Notes: generated from the sequence alone by a model not told the origin. A DNA stretch of 64,000 bases from Glycomyces paridis (GCF_004912155.1 NZ_STGX01000016.1:62001-126000), one strand, 5' to 3'; shown: positions 54,304 to 62,969, numbered from the stretch's first letter. Numbers and translations are program-made.

Positions 54304-54428
54304 GGCCGTCTCCTTCCGCCGGTGGGTGGTCCGGTCAGTATGGACGGGCGGGCCGCCGGGCGCGGGTGTACGCGGGATTCGGGCCCGGCCGCGGCGGACG
54401 CGGCCGGGCTGGTCGTTCGGACTGCGGT

Positions 54429-55781
54429 TCAGTCGGCGTAGGGTGCGGCGGCGGCTTGGGCCGCGGTCATGAGCGCACCCCGGTTCTCCGGCCACAGCGA
54501 GGCGTCGATGCAGGTGTAGGCGGGGAAGAAGCCGCCGCAGTCGCCGAAGTCGGGTCCGATCTCGAAGGTGAAGGCGGCGACGCCGAGTTCGCCGTACGCG
54601 AAGTCGTCGGTGGTGCCGCTGGTGCCGTAGCCGACGGTGTCATCGTTGGTGCCGACGAAGTAGCCGTTGGATTCGGCCATCGCGGCGCCGAGGTCTCTGA
54701 GGGCGGCGTCGTTGGGCGCCGGGTCGGCGGTGTATCCCCAGGGGACGATGATGTACTCGCCGTAGGAGTGCAGGGTGAGGAAGACGTCGCGGGCGTCGTC
54801 GGGGGCCGGGTCGGCGGGGTCGTCGCCGCGCTGGTCGGGGTGGAGGGCGCGCAGCCAGTCCTCGACGGCGGCGGTCTCGGGTTCGGAGGCGGGCGAGACG
54901 CCCTGGTAGGTCTCGGCGCAGGGGTAGGTGGCGTCGTCGCCCCAGGCGAAGCTGGAGTTGCGGTTGAGGTCGATGCCGAAGGCGTCGCCGCAGTTCCCGT
55001 CGCTGTCGTTGGCGTTCTTGCGTTGGAGGACGGGGTCGTCGCCGCCGGAGGCGACGATGTCGGCGCCGTCGGGGTTGGCGATCGGGACGACCCAGACTTC
55101 GGTGGTGTCGAGCAGGGCGGTGACCTCGGGGTCGGCGCCGTAGCTCGTGACGAGGTCGTCGATCCAGCGCAGGGCGATCTCGCCGGTGGCGATCTCGCGC
55201 GCGTGGATCTGGGCGATGAGGGAAAAGCGGGGTTTGGCGGAGCCGGGGTCGGTCTCGCAGTCGCCGTCGGCGATCTTGGTGACGCAGAGGGCGAGGAGGT
55301 CGTGGCCGCCTTCGCCCTGGGTCTTGAGCCAGGAGTCGCCGACGTCGTGGAGGCGGACGAGGTCGGGGTGGGCGGCGGCGACCTCGTCGAGGTGGGCTTC
55401 GACGGCTTCGACGGTGCGGTAGCCGCCGTAGTAGGTGCCCTCTTGGAGGGCGCTCGGGGCGTGCTCCTTGTAGACGGTGTCGTAGAAGGTCGGTTCGTGG
55501 CCGAGGGCGCGGAGGGCGTCGGCGACGGCGGCGTCGCCGAGGATGTGGGTCTGGTCCCCGTGCTGGTCGGCGATGTCGAAGCCGAGGCGTTGGAGTTCGG
55601 CGAGTTCGGCGGCGGTGAGGTCCTCGACGGCCCAGGTGACGGGGTCTGAGGCGGTGGAGTCGGAGGCGGCGGGGTCGGCGGTGGCCGGGTCGGCTTTGGC
55701 GCCGAGGGCGGCGGTCGCGGTGGCGGCCGCCATCACCCCCAGGGCGATGCCCGCGGTGGCGAGCCTTCGCTTCAGATGCAT
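54429..55781 (-). CDS. Secreted M14 zinc carboxypeptidase
   Basis: The 450-residue precursor has a signal peptide (LKRRLATAGIALGVMAAATA, cleavage near AKADP). Motifs: QIHAREIATGE (zinc His and Glu), VVPIANPDG, FGIDLNRNSSFAWG (substrate Asn-Arg), LTLHSYGEYIIVPWG (third zinc His; Tyr) and AFTFEIGPDFG (catalytic Glu). This is the carboxypeptidase T/A class that trims C-terminal residues outside the cell. AAAGGAA precedes the ATG. TTGACA (55879-55874, minus) may be the -35 about 100 bp upstream; a small ATCAA/TTGAT repeat overlaps it. Confidence 0.92.
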   Translation of the reverse strand: MHLKRRLATAGIALGVMAAATATAALGAKADPATADPAASDSTASDPVTWAVEDLTAAELAELQRLGFDIADQHGDQTHILGDAAVADALRALGHEPTFYDTVYKEHAPSALQEGTYYGGYRTVEAVEAHLDEVAAAHPDLVRLHDVGDSWLKTQGEGGHDLLALCVTKIADGDCETDPGSAKPRFSLIAQIHAREIATGEIALRWIDDLVTSYGADPEVTALLDTTEVWVVPIANPDGADIVASGGDDPVLQRKNANDSDGNCGDAFGIDLNRNSSFAWGDDATYPCAETYQGVSPASEPETAAVEDWLRALHPDQRGDDPADPAPDDARDVFLTLHSYGEYIIVPWGYTADPAPNDAALRDLGAAMAESNGYFVGTNDDTVGYGTSGTTDDFAYGELGVAAFTFEIGPDFGDCGGFFPAYTCIDASLWPENRGALMTAAQAAAAPYAD

Positions 55782-55980
55782 GTGTCCGTTCCTTTCTCGG
55801 TCCGCCGGGCGGGCGGGCCGAAGGGGAGGCCGAAGTGAGCGTAAGCCTCCATTCGCCCATCAATCCCTTGATTTGTCAACATATACGGACACATTGGACG
55901 AATGCTCGGGTTCGTTCGAGGGCGCGGCGACGGCCCGAACGGCGCGGACGCGGGCGCGGGCGGTTCGTTCGGGAGCGGGG

Positions 55981-56835
55981 TCAGGCGGCGGCCGCGGTGC
56001 CTTCGGCGGCTTCGGTCTCGTCGGCGCGGTCGTCGTCATCGGCGAGCAGGGCCTCGATGACCTGGGCCACGCCGTCCTCGGCGTTGGAGGCGGTCCGGTC
56101 GGTGGCGGCGGCGATCGCTTCGGGGTGGGCGTCGCCCATCGCGTAGGAGCGGGCGGCCCAGGAGAGCATGGGGGCGTCGTTCGGCATGTCGCCGAAGGCG
56201 ACCACGGCGTCGGGGCCGAGGCGCCGCTCCTTGCACCAGTAGGCGAGGCCGAAGGCCTTGTCGGCGCCGCGGGCGTTGAAGTCGAGCATCCCGAAGTCGC
56301 CCCAGTGGCACATGGCGAGGCCGCCGAGGTCGGCGTCCGCGACGGCGGCGGCCATCTCCTCGCCGGTGCGCTCGGCGCAGTAGACCTTGAGCTTGACGGC
56401 CCGCTTGGCGCGCTTGAAGACGGTCTCGACGCCGTCCACGAACTCCCAGTTCGAGGGGCCCACGAGGGCCTGGTAGCGGGAGTCGCCGATGACGCCGGTG
56501 CCGGTCTCGACGGCGAAGAGCGCGTCGGGGAGGCGCTTGGCGATGGCGGCGGCGACCTTGCGGACCGAGCCGGTCCGGATCGAGCGCAGGATGCGGATGC
56601 GGCCGGTGGTGGGGTGGTAGAGGATCGCGCCGTTGGCGCAGATCGCGCCGTCGAGGAGTGGAATGAGGTCCGGCAGCATGTCGACGCCGTAGGAGGTGCG
56701 GGCGGTGACGGCCACGACCGACATGCCGTTGGCGCGGGCGGCGGCGAGGGCGTCGCGGGTCCTGGCGGAGAGTTCGCCGCCGGGCGCGAGGAGGGTGCCG
56801 TCCAGGTCGGAGGCGATCACACGGGGTTTGAGCAC
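55981..56835 (-). CDS. HAD-superfamily Cof-type hydrolase, copy 2
   Basis: The 284-residue protein: RVIASDLDGTLLAPGGELSA, VVAVTARTSYGVD, cap region, DKAFGLAYWCKERRLGPDAV VAFGDMPNDAPMLSWAARSY. It shares the DGTLL, VTART and FGDMPND blocks and much spacing with copy 1, so they are paralogues by local duplication. The acidic tail DDDDRADETEAAEGT is extra. GATACT lies six bases before GTG 56835. Confidence 0.88.
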   Translation of the reverse strand: MLKPRVIASDLDGTLLAPGGELSARTRDALAAARANGMSVVAVTARTSYGVDMLPDLIPLLDGAICANGAILYHPTTGRIRILRSIRTGSVRKVAAAIAKRLPDALFAVETGTGVIGDSRYQALVGPSNWEFVDGVETVFKRAKRAVKLKVYCAERTGEEMAAAVADADLGGLAMCHWGDFGMLDFNARGADKAFGLAYWCKERRLGPDAVVAFGDMPNDAPMLSWAARSYAMGDAHPEAIAAATDRTASNAEDGVAQVIEALLADDDDRADETEAAEGTAAAA

Positions 56836-56959
56836 CGTTCAAGTATCGCCTCCGACTGCCAGGCGGGGCAAGTTCGACGGTCGCGATCCCGTCACCGTCA
56901 GCTACTTCTGAACTGAATCCGTTGGGGTGCAACCGGAAACGATTGTCTCGACCTCGTTG

Positions 56960-56995
56960 TTGACTCTGAGGTCAAGAATGGGTTAGGGTTCAGGC
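56960..56995. promoter_or_regulatory. TetR promoter and operator
   Basis: TTGACTCTGAGGTCAA (56960-56975) is an inverted repeat whose left part is the -35 (TTGACT). An 18-bp spacer leads to TAGGGT (56984-56989), six bases before ATG 56996. A closely related 16-mer lies before the SDR gene at 57624-57639. Confidence 0.78.
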
Positions 56996-57571
56996 ATGGG
57001 CAGGCCGAAGAACTTCGAACCGGACGTGGCCGTCGCGAGGGCGATGGAGGCGTTCTGGACCAACGGATACGCGGGCACTTCCCCCGCCGACCTCGCCGAG
57101 GCCACCGGCGTCGGCAAGGGCAGCCTGTACCACGCGTTCGGCTCCAAGCGCGAGCTGTTCGGAAAGGCGCTCGACCACTACGGGCGGGCCGGCTCCGAAC
57201 TCACCGAGGCCTACCTGAACGAACCCGGCACCGCCAAGGAGCGCATCCGCGCCTACCTGGTGCTGCTGGTCGACACCGACCTGTCCGGGCCGGTGCGACG
57301 CGGCTGCCTCGCCGCCAACACCGCGCTCGAACTGGGCGGCAAGGACCCCGAGGCCGCCGAGGCGGTCCGGCGCATGACCGACCGGACCATCGAGCTCTTC
57401 GCCGAGCGCCTGCACAGGGGCCGGCGCGAGGGCGACGTGGCGCCGGAGGTCGACCCGGAGGCGCAGGCGCGCTTCCTCATGAACACCGTCGTCGGGCTGC
57501 GCGTCATGGCCCAGTCCTACGACGGCCCGATGCTCCACCGGATCATCGACACCGCGCTCGCGGCGCTCTGA
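56996..57571 (+). CDS. TetR-family transcriptional regulator
   Basis: The 191-residue protein has the TetR HTH at residues 8-55 (FEPDVAVARAMEAFWTNGYA, GTSPADLAEATGVGKGSLYH AFGSKRELFGKAL) and a helical ligand domain (RGCLAANTALELGGKDPEAA, typical of TetR_C_16-like). It probably represses itself and the SDR gene downstream through paired operators. Leaderless start at ATG 56996. Confidence 0.92.
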   Translation: MGRPKNFEPDVAVARAMEAFWTNGYAGTSPADLAEATGVGKGSLYHAFGSKRELFGKALDHYGRAGSELTEAYLNEPGTAKERIRAYLVLLVDTDLSGPVRRGCLAANTALELGGKDPEAAEAVRRMTDRTIELFAERLHRGRREGDVAPEVDPEAQARFLMNTVVGLRVMAQSYDGPMLHRIIDTALAAL

Positions 57572-57586
57572 GGCGCCGCGGTCGGC

Positions 57587-57611
57587 GCGCCCTCGCAGGA
57601 GGGCGCTTTTT
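57587..57611 (+). terminator. Canonical rho-independent terminator with T tract
   Basis: GCGCCCTC (57587-57594) pairs with GAGGGCGC (57599-57606) around GCAG, followed by TTTTT (57607-57611). One of the few terminators here with a full T run. Confidence 0.93.
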
Positions 57612-57623
57612 CGGCATCAATTT

Positions 57624-57639
57624 TTGACCTCTAGTTCAA
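57624..57639. promoter_or_regulatory. Second TetR operator, upstream of the SDR gene
   Basis: TTGACCTCTAGTTCAA, an inverted repeat. On the opposite strand the first site reads TTGACCTCAGAGTCAA, so 12 of 16 bases agree and both ends are kept. TTGACC may be the SDR -35. Repression of the SDR by the TetR protein is inferred. Confidence 0.75.
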
Positions 57640-57663
57640 CAATATTTGGAAAGGCACTCCCCC

Positions 57664-58452
57664 ATGGAACTCGGACTCAACGGCAAGACCGCGCTCGTCA
57701 CCGGCGCCAGCCGCGGCATCGGCCTCGCCGTCGCCCGCACCCTCGCCGCCGAAGGCGTGCGCGTCGTCGGCGCGGCCCGCACCGTCACCCCCGAACTCAA
57801 GGAGGTGGCCGAGGCGGCGCTCAGCGCCGACCTCGCGACACGCGAGGGCGCCGAACGGATCGTCGCCGAGGCCGCCGACGCGGTGGGCGGCATCGACCTG
57901 CTCGTCAACAACGTCGGCGGCGGCGACGCCGACCGGATGGCCCTCGGCGGCTTCCTCGACGTGCCCGTCGAGCAGTGGCAGGCCGTGTTCGACCTCAACG
58001 TGTTCAGCGCCGTGTGGACGACCCGGGCCGCGCTGCCGGGGCTCATCGAGCGGCGCGGCGCGATCGTCAACGTGTCCTCGGTGAACGGCCGCGTGCCGAC
58101 CGGCAGCCCGGTCGCCTACGGCGAGGCCAAGGCCGCGCTCACCATGTTCACCAAGCGGATCAGCGAGGAGGTCGCGCCGCTGGGCGTACGGGTCAACACC
58201 GTGTCGCCCGGCGTCATCGGCTCCTCGCTGTGGCGCGACTCCGACCGCTTCGGCGGCAGGGTCGCCGAGGCCTTCGGCGTCTCGCTCGACGACCTCCTGG
58301 CGAACATGCCCGGCCAGTTCGCCATCGCCTCGGGCCGCATCGGCGAACCCGAGGAGGTGGCCGACCTCGTGGCGTTCCTGCTCTCGGAACGGGCCGCGAA
58401 CATCCACGGCGCCGACCACGTGATCGACGGCGGCACCCTCAAGGCCGCGTAG
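57664..58452 (+). CDS. Short-chain dehydrogenase/reductase
   Basis: The 262-residue classical SDR: TGASRGIGLAVARTLAAEG (NAD(P) loop), LLVNNVGGGDADRM (NNxG), INVSSVNG-type Ser, and PVAYGEAKAALTMFTKRI (catalytic Tyr and Lys). It ends VIDGGTLKAA. ATG 57664 has AAAGG nine bases upstream; the frame's earlier ATG at 57646 overlaps that site. Substrate unknown; the TetR neighbour suggests a xenobiotic or secondary metabolite. Confidence 0.9.
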   Translation: MELGLNGKTALVTGASRGIGLAVARTLAAEGVRVVGAARTVTPELKEVAEAALSADLATREGAERIVAEAADAVGGIDLLVNNVGGGDADRMALGGFLDVPVEQWQAVFDLNVFSAVWTTRAALPGLIERRGAIVNVSSVNGRVPTGSPVAYGEAKAALTMFTKRISEEVAPLGVRVNTVSPGVIGSSLWRDSDRFGGRVAEAFGVSLDDLLANMPGQFAIASGRIGEPEEVADLVAFLLSERAANIHGADHVIDGGTLKAA

Positions 58453-58466
58453 GGGAACGGAGCGGC

Positions 58467-58501
58467 CGGCGGGCGCGGGGGCGATCCCTCCGCGCCCGCC
58501 G
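58467..58501 (+). terminator. Terminator after the SDR gene
   Basis: A 12-bp stem, CGGCGGGCGCGG (58467-58478) with CCGCGCCCGCCG (58490-58501), and an eleven-base loop. The rest of the 300-bp gap to 58753 holds no gene. Confidence 0.82.
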
Positions 58502-58636
58502 CGGCGCGTTCCGGGGACGACGCCGCTGCGCGGCGATGGGCCAAGCCTTCTCAAAGCTGTTGCGCCGCAACGGGTCCGACGCTCGACTCTGAAACGGGAC
58601 GGGCGGGCGGGAACCGGGTGTCGGTCCCGTGTGTCA

Positions 58637-58659
58637 CGGTTGCATCACGCGTGCAACCG
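58637..58659. promoter_or_regulatory. Inverted repeat, possible operator of the next gene
   Basis: CGGTTGCA (58637-58644) and TGCAACCG (58652-58659) are perfect 8-bp arms around TCACGCG, about 95 bp before the 58754 start. A regulatory site or small hairpin; nothing identifies the binder. Confidence 0.5.
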
Positions 58660-58753
58660 AGTCGCCCGGGCGGTCGTCACAATAGCGGTGCCGTCCCGGT
58701 TCGCACCGCCGTCCTACCTTGGACGGCGACACCTCCCGTCGAAGGAGCCCATC

Positions 58754-59284
58754 ATGGCCTACAACCCGCCCCCGCACTACAGCTTCGGCGACCCCAGCGA
58801 CCACCAGCCGCCCCAGAGCGTGCCGCCCGCGTACTCGCCCCAGCCGCCACAGCAGCCCGCCGGCTACGTGCCACAGCAGACCTCCCCCATGTACCAGGGC
58901 CCGCCGACGAACTTCGCCCCGCCGCCGGTCCTGCGCCCCACGGGCCCGCGCCGCTCACCGCTCGTCCCGCTCCTCTCCGCGGGCATGGTGATCGGCCTCG
59001 CGGCCGCCGCGGTGTCCCTGGCGCTGTGGGTCAGCGTGCGCGGCGAACTCGACGACGCCACGAAGCTCGCCGACGACCGCGACGCCGAGCTCCAGCAGGT
59101 CCGAGACGACCTCGAAGCGGCCGAAGCGCAGGTCGAGGAACTCGAAGTGGCCGCCACCGACGCCGACTCGATGCGGGAGTGCCTCGACGACCTCAACTGG
59201 TTCTACTCCACCGAGGAGGACTCCGACGAGGAGGCCGAGGCCAACGAGGCCCTCCTGGAGACCTGCGCCAACTGGCTCTGGTGA
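58754..59284 (+). CDS. Pro-rich single-pass membrane protein with a coiled coil
   Basis: The 176-residue protein has a cytoplasmic Pro/Gln-rich N-terminus (HQPPQSVPPAYSPQPPQQPA), one transmembrane helix (LVPLLSAGMVIGLAAAAVSL), an outside coiled coil (LDDATKLADDRDAELQQVRD) and an acidic end with two Cys. GAAGGAG precedes the ATG. This form is common in actinobacteria with unknown function. Confidence 0.72.
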   Translation: MAYNPPPHYSFGDPSDHQPPQSVPPAYSPQPPQQPAGYVPQQTSPMYQGPPTNFAPPPVLRPTGPRRSPLVPLLSAGMVIGLAAAAVSLALWVSVRGELDDATKLADDRDAELQQVRDDLEAAEAQVEELEVAATDADSMRECLDDLNWFYSTEEDSDEEAEANEALLETCANWLW

Positions 59285-59309
59285 CCTGAGCGGGCGGCGC
59301 GAGGCGGTC

Positions 59310-60509
59310 TCACCCGAGAGGGCGCTTCGGCCAGCCGCGGGGCACGTGACGGGCGAAGGCGGCGGGCACCCGCAGCTCGTGGCCGCGGAACAGGTCCAGT
59401 TCCGCGGCCTCTTCGCGCGTGACCCAGCGGTGGTCCGAGGCTTCGAGCTCGGCCAGCCGGATCGGCTGGTCCACGTCGATCCTGCGGGCCGTGAAGCTCA
59501 TGATCATCGGCGCCCGCGAATCGCCCAGGTTCGTGTCGCGCTTGTCGAACGCCCACGACAGGCTCGTCAGCTCGACGTCCAGGCCGGTCTCCTCGGCCGC
59601 CTCGCGCACGGCCGACATGCCGACCGGCTCGCCGACCTCGGCCATGCCGCCGGGTACGGCCCACTGGCCGGTGTCGGTGCGGCGGATGACCAGGAGCCGT
59701 CCCTCGTCGTCGAAGACCGCCGCGTCAGCGCCGGTCGAGACGCACGGCGCCGCGAGGTCCCCGCAGTCGATCCGCGGGTACGCCACCTCGGCCGCCTCGG
59801 TGTGCTCGCACAGCGCCGAGATGCGCTCTCGCCGTTCGAGTCCGTACGGGCTGTCGACCGTCTCAAGGGCCTCCGCGGCGAGGGCGGCGACCTCGGCGAG
59901 GATCTCCCGCACCGCCGCCGAGACGCGCAGCGGCTTGCGCTCCAATCGGACCGCACTGGCCTCGGGGGCCAGTTCCAGGAGGTAGCCCTCCAGGTCGGGG
60001 TCGCCGGGTTCGAGGAGGGCCGTGACGGCCCCGCCGTCGAGTGCGGTCGCGAACTCGTAGACGAGCAGGTAGGTGTGCGGGCACGGCAGGTTGCACAGGT
60101 CGGTGTCGGCGATCGCGAACGGCCCCTCCGGGACCTCGGCGCCCAGTGCGGCGGCGACCGCCGCGACCCTGCTCCCGAGGGTGCGCTCGCCGAGGCGCTT
60201 GCGGTGCACGATCCGCGTCCCGTCACCGCAGACGATGCGGAACTCCGTGCCGGGCAAGGGTGTCCGCAGCACGGTGTCGCCTTCGAAGATCGCGAGGATC
60301 TCGGCACTGGAGCGGTGGTCGACCTCGGCCATGAGCGCCGCGGCGTGCACGCGCAGGCGCCGCAGGCGCGCTCCCTCCTCCGGCTCGGCGCCCCAGTACA
60401 GGCCGTTCGCGGCCTCGGCACGGAGCATCCCCGCGAGCCGGGCGAGGCCCACGGCCGCCTCCAGGTCGGCGAGGTCGGCGTGTTGCGGTGCGTTCCGGTC
60501 GGCTTCCAT
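59310..60509 (-). CDS. Nudix hydrolase with a long N-terminal extension
   Basis: The 399-residue protein. Residues 200-390 form a Nudix module with its usual N-terminal helix region (ALCEHTEAAEVAYPRIDCGD) and the box GGMAEVGEPVGMSAVREAAE ETGLDVEL (G-x5-E-x7-REUXEE). The first 200 residues are a separate alpha/beta domain (LRVHAAALMAEVDHRSSAEI, TDLCNLPCPHTYLLVYEFAT) that I do not recognise. AAGGAG precedes ATG 60509. Nudix enzymes split nucleoside-diphosphate derivatives; the extension may set substrate or partner. Confidence 0.82.
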   Translation of the reverse strand: MEADRNAPQHADLADLEAAVGLARLAGMLRAEAANGLYWGAEPEEGARLRRLRVHAAALMAEVDHRSSAEILAIFEGDTVLRTPLPGTEFRIVCGDGTRIVHRKRLGERTLGSRVAAVAAALGAEVPEGPFAIADTDLCNLPCPHTYLLVYEFATALDGGAVTALLEPGDPDLEGYLLELAPEASAVRLERKPLRVSAAVREILAEVAALAAEALETVDSPYGLERRERISALCEHTEAAEVAYPRIDCGDLAAPCVSTGADAAVFDDEGRLLVIRRTDTGQWAVPGGMAEVGEPVGMSAVREAAEETGLDVELTSLSWAFDKRDTNLGDSRAPMIMSFTARRIDVDQPIRLAELEASDHRWVTREEAAELDLFRGHELRVPAAFARHVPRGWPKRPLG

Positions 60510-60599
60510 GGCGCTCCTTCGCTCGTCGGGACGTCAGATCGTACGCCGTCCCGCTGCGGCCCAGACGACTCCGAACCGATGTCGCGGCCTCCTGGGCGG

Positions 60600-61226
60600 T
60601 CAGCGCCGCTTCAGGATGAGTCCCTGGTACTGGTCGATCGCGCTGTCCAGGGCAGTGAGGGTCACCTCGACGGTGTCGAAGCGCTCGGCCGCGATCGCCT
60701 GGATGCGGTCGGCGGTGAAGAAGGAGAAGAACCGCTTGGGCTCGTACCGGTCGGTCTCCCAGATCCCTTCGTGGTCCTGGCCGCCGTACTGGCCCCAGTA
60801 GAACAGCCCGCCCGGGGCGAGGACGCGGCGCACCTCGTCGAGCACGCCCGGCAGGGCGGCGCGCGGGACGTGCAGGAGGCAGTTCATGCCCCAGACCGCG
60901 TCGAAGGAGCCGTCGGGGAAGTCGAGGTCGGCGAAGTCCATGACCCGGGCGTCCAGTCCCTTGGCACAGCACAGCGCCACCAGCTCCGGGGAGAGGTCGA
61001 CGCAGGTCACCTCGAAGCCCTCGTCGGCGAAGCGGCGCCCGCTCACGCCGTGGCCCGCGCCGATCTCCAGCAGGCGGACCGCGCCCGCCTCGCGCAGGCG
61101 GTCGATGAAGCGCGCCCGCTCCACCGGCTTCCACTCGGCGTCGTCCATCGCCCCGCGGGCCTCCGCGTCGGCGTCGTAGGCGCGGCGCAGATCCTGCTTC
61201 AAAGCCTCGTAATCCATGTGGCACAT
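60600..61226 (-). CDS. SAM-dependent methyltransferase
   Basis: The 208-residue protein has RLLEIGAGHGVSGRRFADEG (SAM motif I), VTCVDLSPELVALCCAKGLD, ARVMDFADLDFPDGSFDAVW and MNCLLHVPRAALPGVLDEVR RVLAPGG. The Methyltransf_11 family covers many small-molecule methylases. ATG 61226 and an in-frame ATG at 61217 are both possible. Confidence 0.85.
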   Translation of the reverse strand: MCHMDYEALKQDLRRAYDADAEARGAMDDAEWKPVERARFIDRLREAGAVRLLEIGAGHGVSGRRFADEGFEVTCVDLSPELVALCCAKGLDARVMDFADLDFPDGSFDAVWGMNCLLHVPRAALPGVLDEVRRVLAPGGLFYWGQYGGQDHEGIWETDRYEPKRFFSFFTADRIQAIAAERFDTVEVTLTALDSAIDQYQGLILKRR

Positions 61227-61243
61227 GGTGCCAGAGGCCCGAT

Positions 61244-61777
61244 TCAGCGCAGGCCGGCGCCCGCGAGCGCCCGGTTGCGGGCCTTGCGCGGGAGGCGGTC
61301 GACGTAGAGGGTCCCGTCGAGGTGGTCGGTCTCGTGCTGGAGGCAGCGGGCGAGGGTGCCGGTGCCCTCGATGCGGATCGGGCGGCCCGCGGGGTCGAAG
61401 CCCTCCACGACGGCCGTGGCCGCGCGGGGGGTCTCCTCGAAGGAGCCGGGCACCGAGAGGCAGCCCTCGGAGCCCACCATGAGCTCGCGCGGCGGCTCGG
61501 GCAGCACGAGGACGGGGTTGACGAGGGCGGCGACGGTACGTTCGCCGTCGGCGTCCTCGCAGTCGAGCACGAACACGCGGGAGCCGATCCCGAGCTGGTT
61601 GGCGGCCAGGCCGACCCCGTTCGCGGCGTACATGCTCGCGAACATGTCCTCGACGAGCTTCGCGAGGTCCGGGCCGAACTCCTCGACCGGGGCGCAGGGC
61701 CGGTGCAGGACCGGGTCGCCGTAGTGGACGATCAGGCGCGCCTCGCCGCCCGCCCCCGGTTGCCGCTCGTCCGCCAC
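61244..61777 (-). CDS. def: Peptide deformylase
   Basis: The 177-residue enzyme removes the formyl group from new proteins. It has all three motifs: GVGLAANQLG (motif I), SEGCLSVPG with the zinc Cys (motif II) and QHETDHLDG, the HExxH metal site (motif III). GTG 61777 has GGGGGAG upstream. A second deformylase elsewhere is usual in actinobacteria. An ATTGC/GCAAT repeat at 61817-61835 lies in the divergent region shared with the lipoprotein gene. Confidence 0.95.
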   Translation of the reverse strand: MADERQPGAGGEARLIVHYGDPVLHRPCAPVEEFGPDLAKLVEDMFASMYAANGVGLAANQLGIGSRVFVLDCEDADGERTVAALVNPVLVLPEPPRELMVGSEGCLSVPGSFEETPRAATAVVEGFDPAGRPIRIEGTGTLARCLQHETDHLDGTLYVDRLPRKARNRALAGAGLR

Positions 61778-61979
61778 TGCCGCTCCCCCGTTCGCATCGG
61801 CCGAAGCCGCACCACTATTGCAAGTTCATGGCAATAATACCCGCTCGCGGCGGGAGCGGACCGCGGTCCTGATCCGATCGATAGTCGTCTGTATCCCCGT
61901 CGTTACGCTCGCGGCCCATCATTGACGAGAACGAGTACTCGCGCACCCCCGACCCTTCCCACCCCTTGCGAGGCAATGC

Positions 61980-62969
61980 ATGAGGCTGTTCAGAAAATCC
62001 ATTGTGGCCGTTTCGGCCGCACTGCTCCTGGCGGGCTGCTCCTCCTCGGCCGGCGACGGCGGCGGCGAGGCCGCGCCCGAGGCGGCGGACGAGCAGGGCG
62101 CCGTCGAGACGAACGCCCCCGCCGACGCCCAGGTCCCCGCCGAGGAGCGCGCCGTCATCTACGAGGCGACCCTCGGCGTCCGCGACGAGGACCCCGAGAA
62201 GGTCGCCGAGGACGCCTGGGACCTCACCGAGTCCCTCGGCGGCTTCGTCACCGAGGACCGGCGCGAGCGCACCGGCGACGAGGAGACCGCCTCCTCGAGC
62301 GCCCGAATGGTCCTGCGCATCCCCTCGGCCTCGTTCGCCGAGGCGATGGACGCGCTGGTCGCGCTGGCCGACGACGAGCTGGACCGGACCGTGACCACCG
62401 AGGACGTCACCGAGGCGGCCGTGGACCTGGCCTCCCACATCGAGACCAAGCGGGCGAGCGTCGAACGAGTCCGGGAGCTGCTGGCCGAGGCCGACTCGGT
62501 GCAGGCGATCCTGGACCTGGAGACGGAGCTGGCGAACCGCGAGGGCGACCTAGCCGCGCTGGAGTCGCAGCTGGCCGACCTCCAGGACCGGGTCGCCTTC
62601 TCCACCATCGAGTTCACGGTGACCGCGCCGCCCGCGACCGAGGCCGAACCGGAGCCCGCGGGCTACCAGGGGCCGGAGAACTTCTGGGACGGCCTGGTGG
62701 CCGGGACCGGGGGCGCGCTGAACGTGCTCGTCGCCGTGTCGGTGGTCCTCGGCGTGCTGCTGCCGTTCCTCCCGATCGCCGCGCTCGTGGCCGCCGCGAT
62801 CGTCGTGCCGATCCGGCTCTCGCGTCGCCGCAGGGAGCGTCTGCGCGCCGACCCGGCGCCCGCGAGGTTCCCGTTCCCGGCCGCTCCGGTCCTCCAGCAG
62901 GCGGGCCCGGTCGGCCCTCCCGGCCCGGCGGCGTTCGGGGGCGAGGAGGAGCCGCCGCCGCGCGGCTGA
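61980..62969 (+). CDS. DUF4349-domain lipoprotein
   Basis: The 329-residue protein has a lipoprotein signal (RKSIVAVSAALLLAGCSSSA, lipobox LAGC). A DUF4349 domain follows (RAVIYEATLGVRDEDPEKVA, LGGFVTEDRR, HIETKRASVERVRELLAEAD, LETELANREGDLAALESQLA). A C-terminal transmembrane helix (VLVAVSVVLGVLLPFLPIAA) and basic tail end the chain. The lipid anchor plus C-terminal helix makes a hairpin across the envelope. Family function unknown. Confidence 0.88.
   Translation: MRLFRKSIVAVSAALLLAGCSSSAGDGGGEAAPEAADEQGAVETNAPADAQVPAEERAVIYEATLGVRDEDPEKVAEDAWDLTESLGGFVTEDRRERTGDEETASSSARMVLRIPSASFAEAMDALVALADDELDRTVTTEDVTEAAVDLASHIETKRASVERVRELLAEADSVQAILDLETELANREGDLAALESQLADLQDRVAFSTIEFTVTAPPATEAEPEPAGYQGPENFWDGLVAGTGGALNVLVAVSVVLGVLLPFLPIAALVAAAIVVPIRLSRRRRERLRADPAPARFPFPAAPVLQQAGPVGPPGPAAFGGEEEPPPRG

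Noticed and set aside
53303-55649. Long rightward frames over the HAD and carboxypeptidase genes (53303-54472, 54366-55649)
   Set aside because: They are mirror readings of leftward genes with signal peptide and catalytic motifs; the frames are Gly/Val/Asp shadows.
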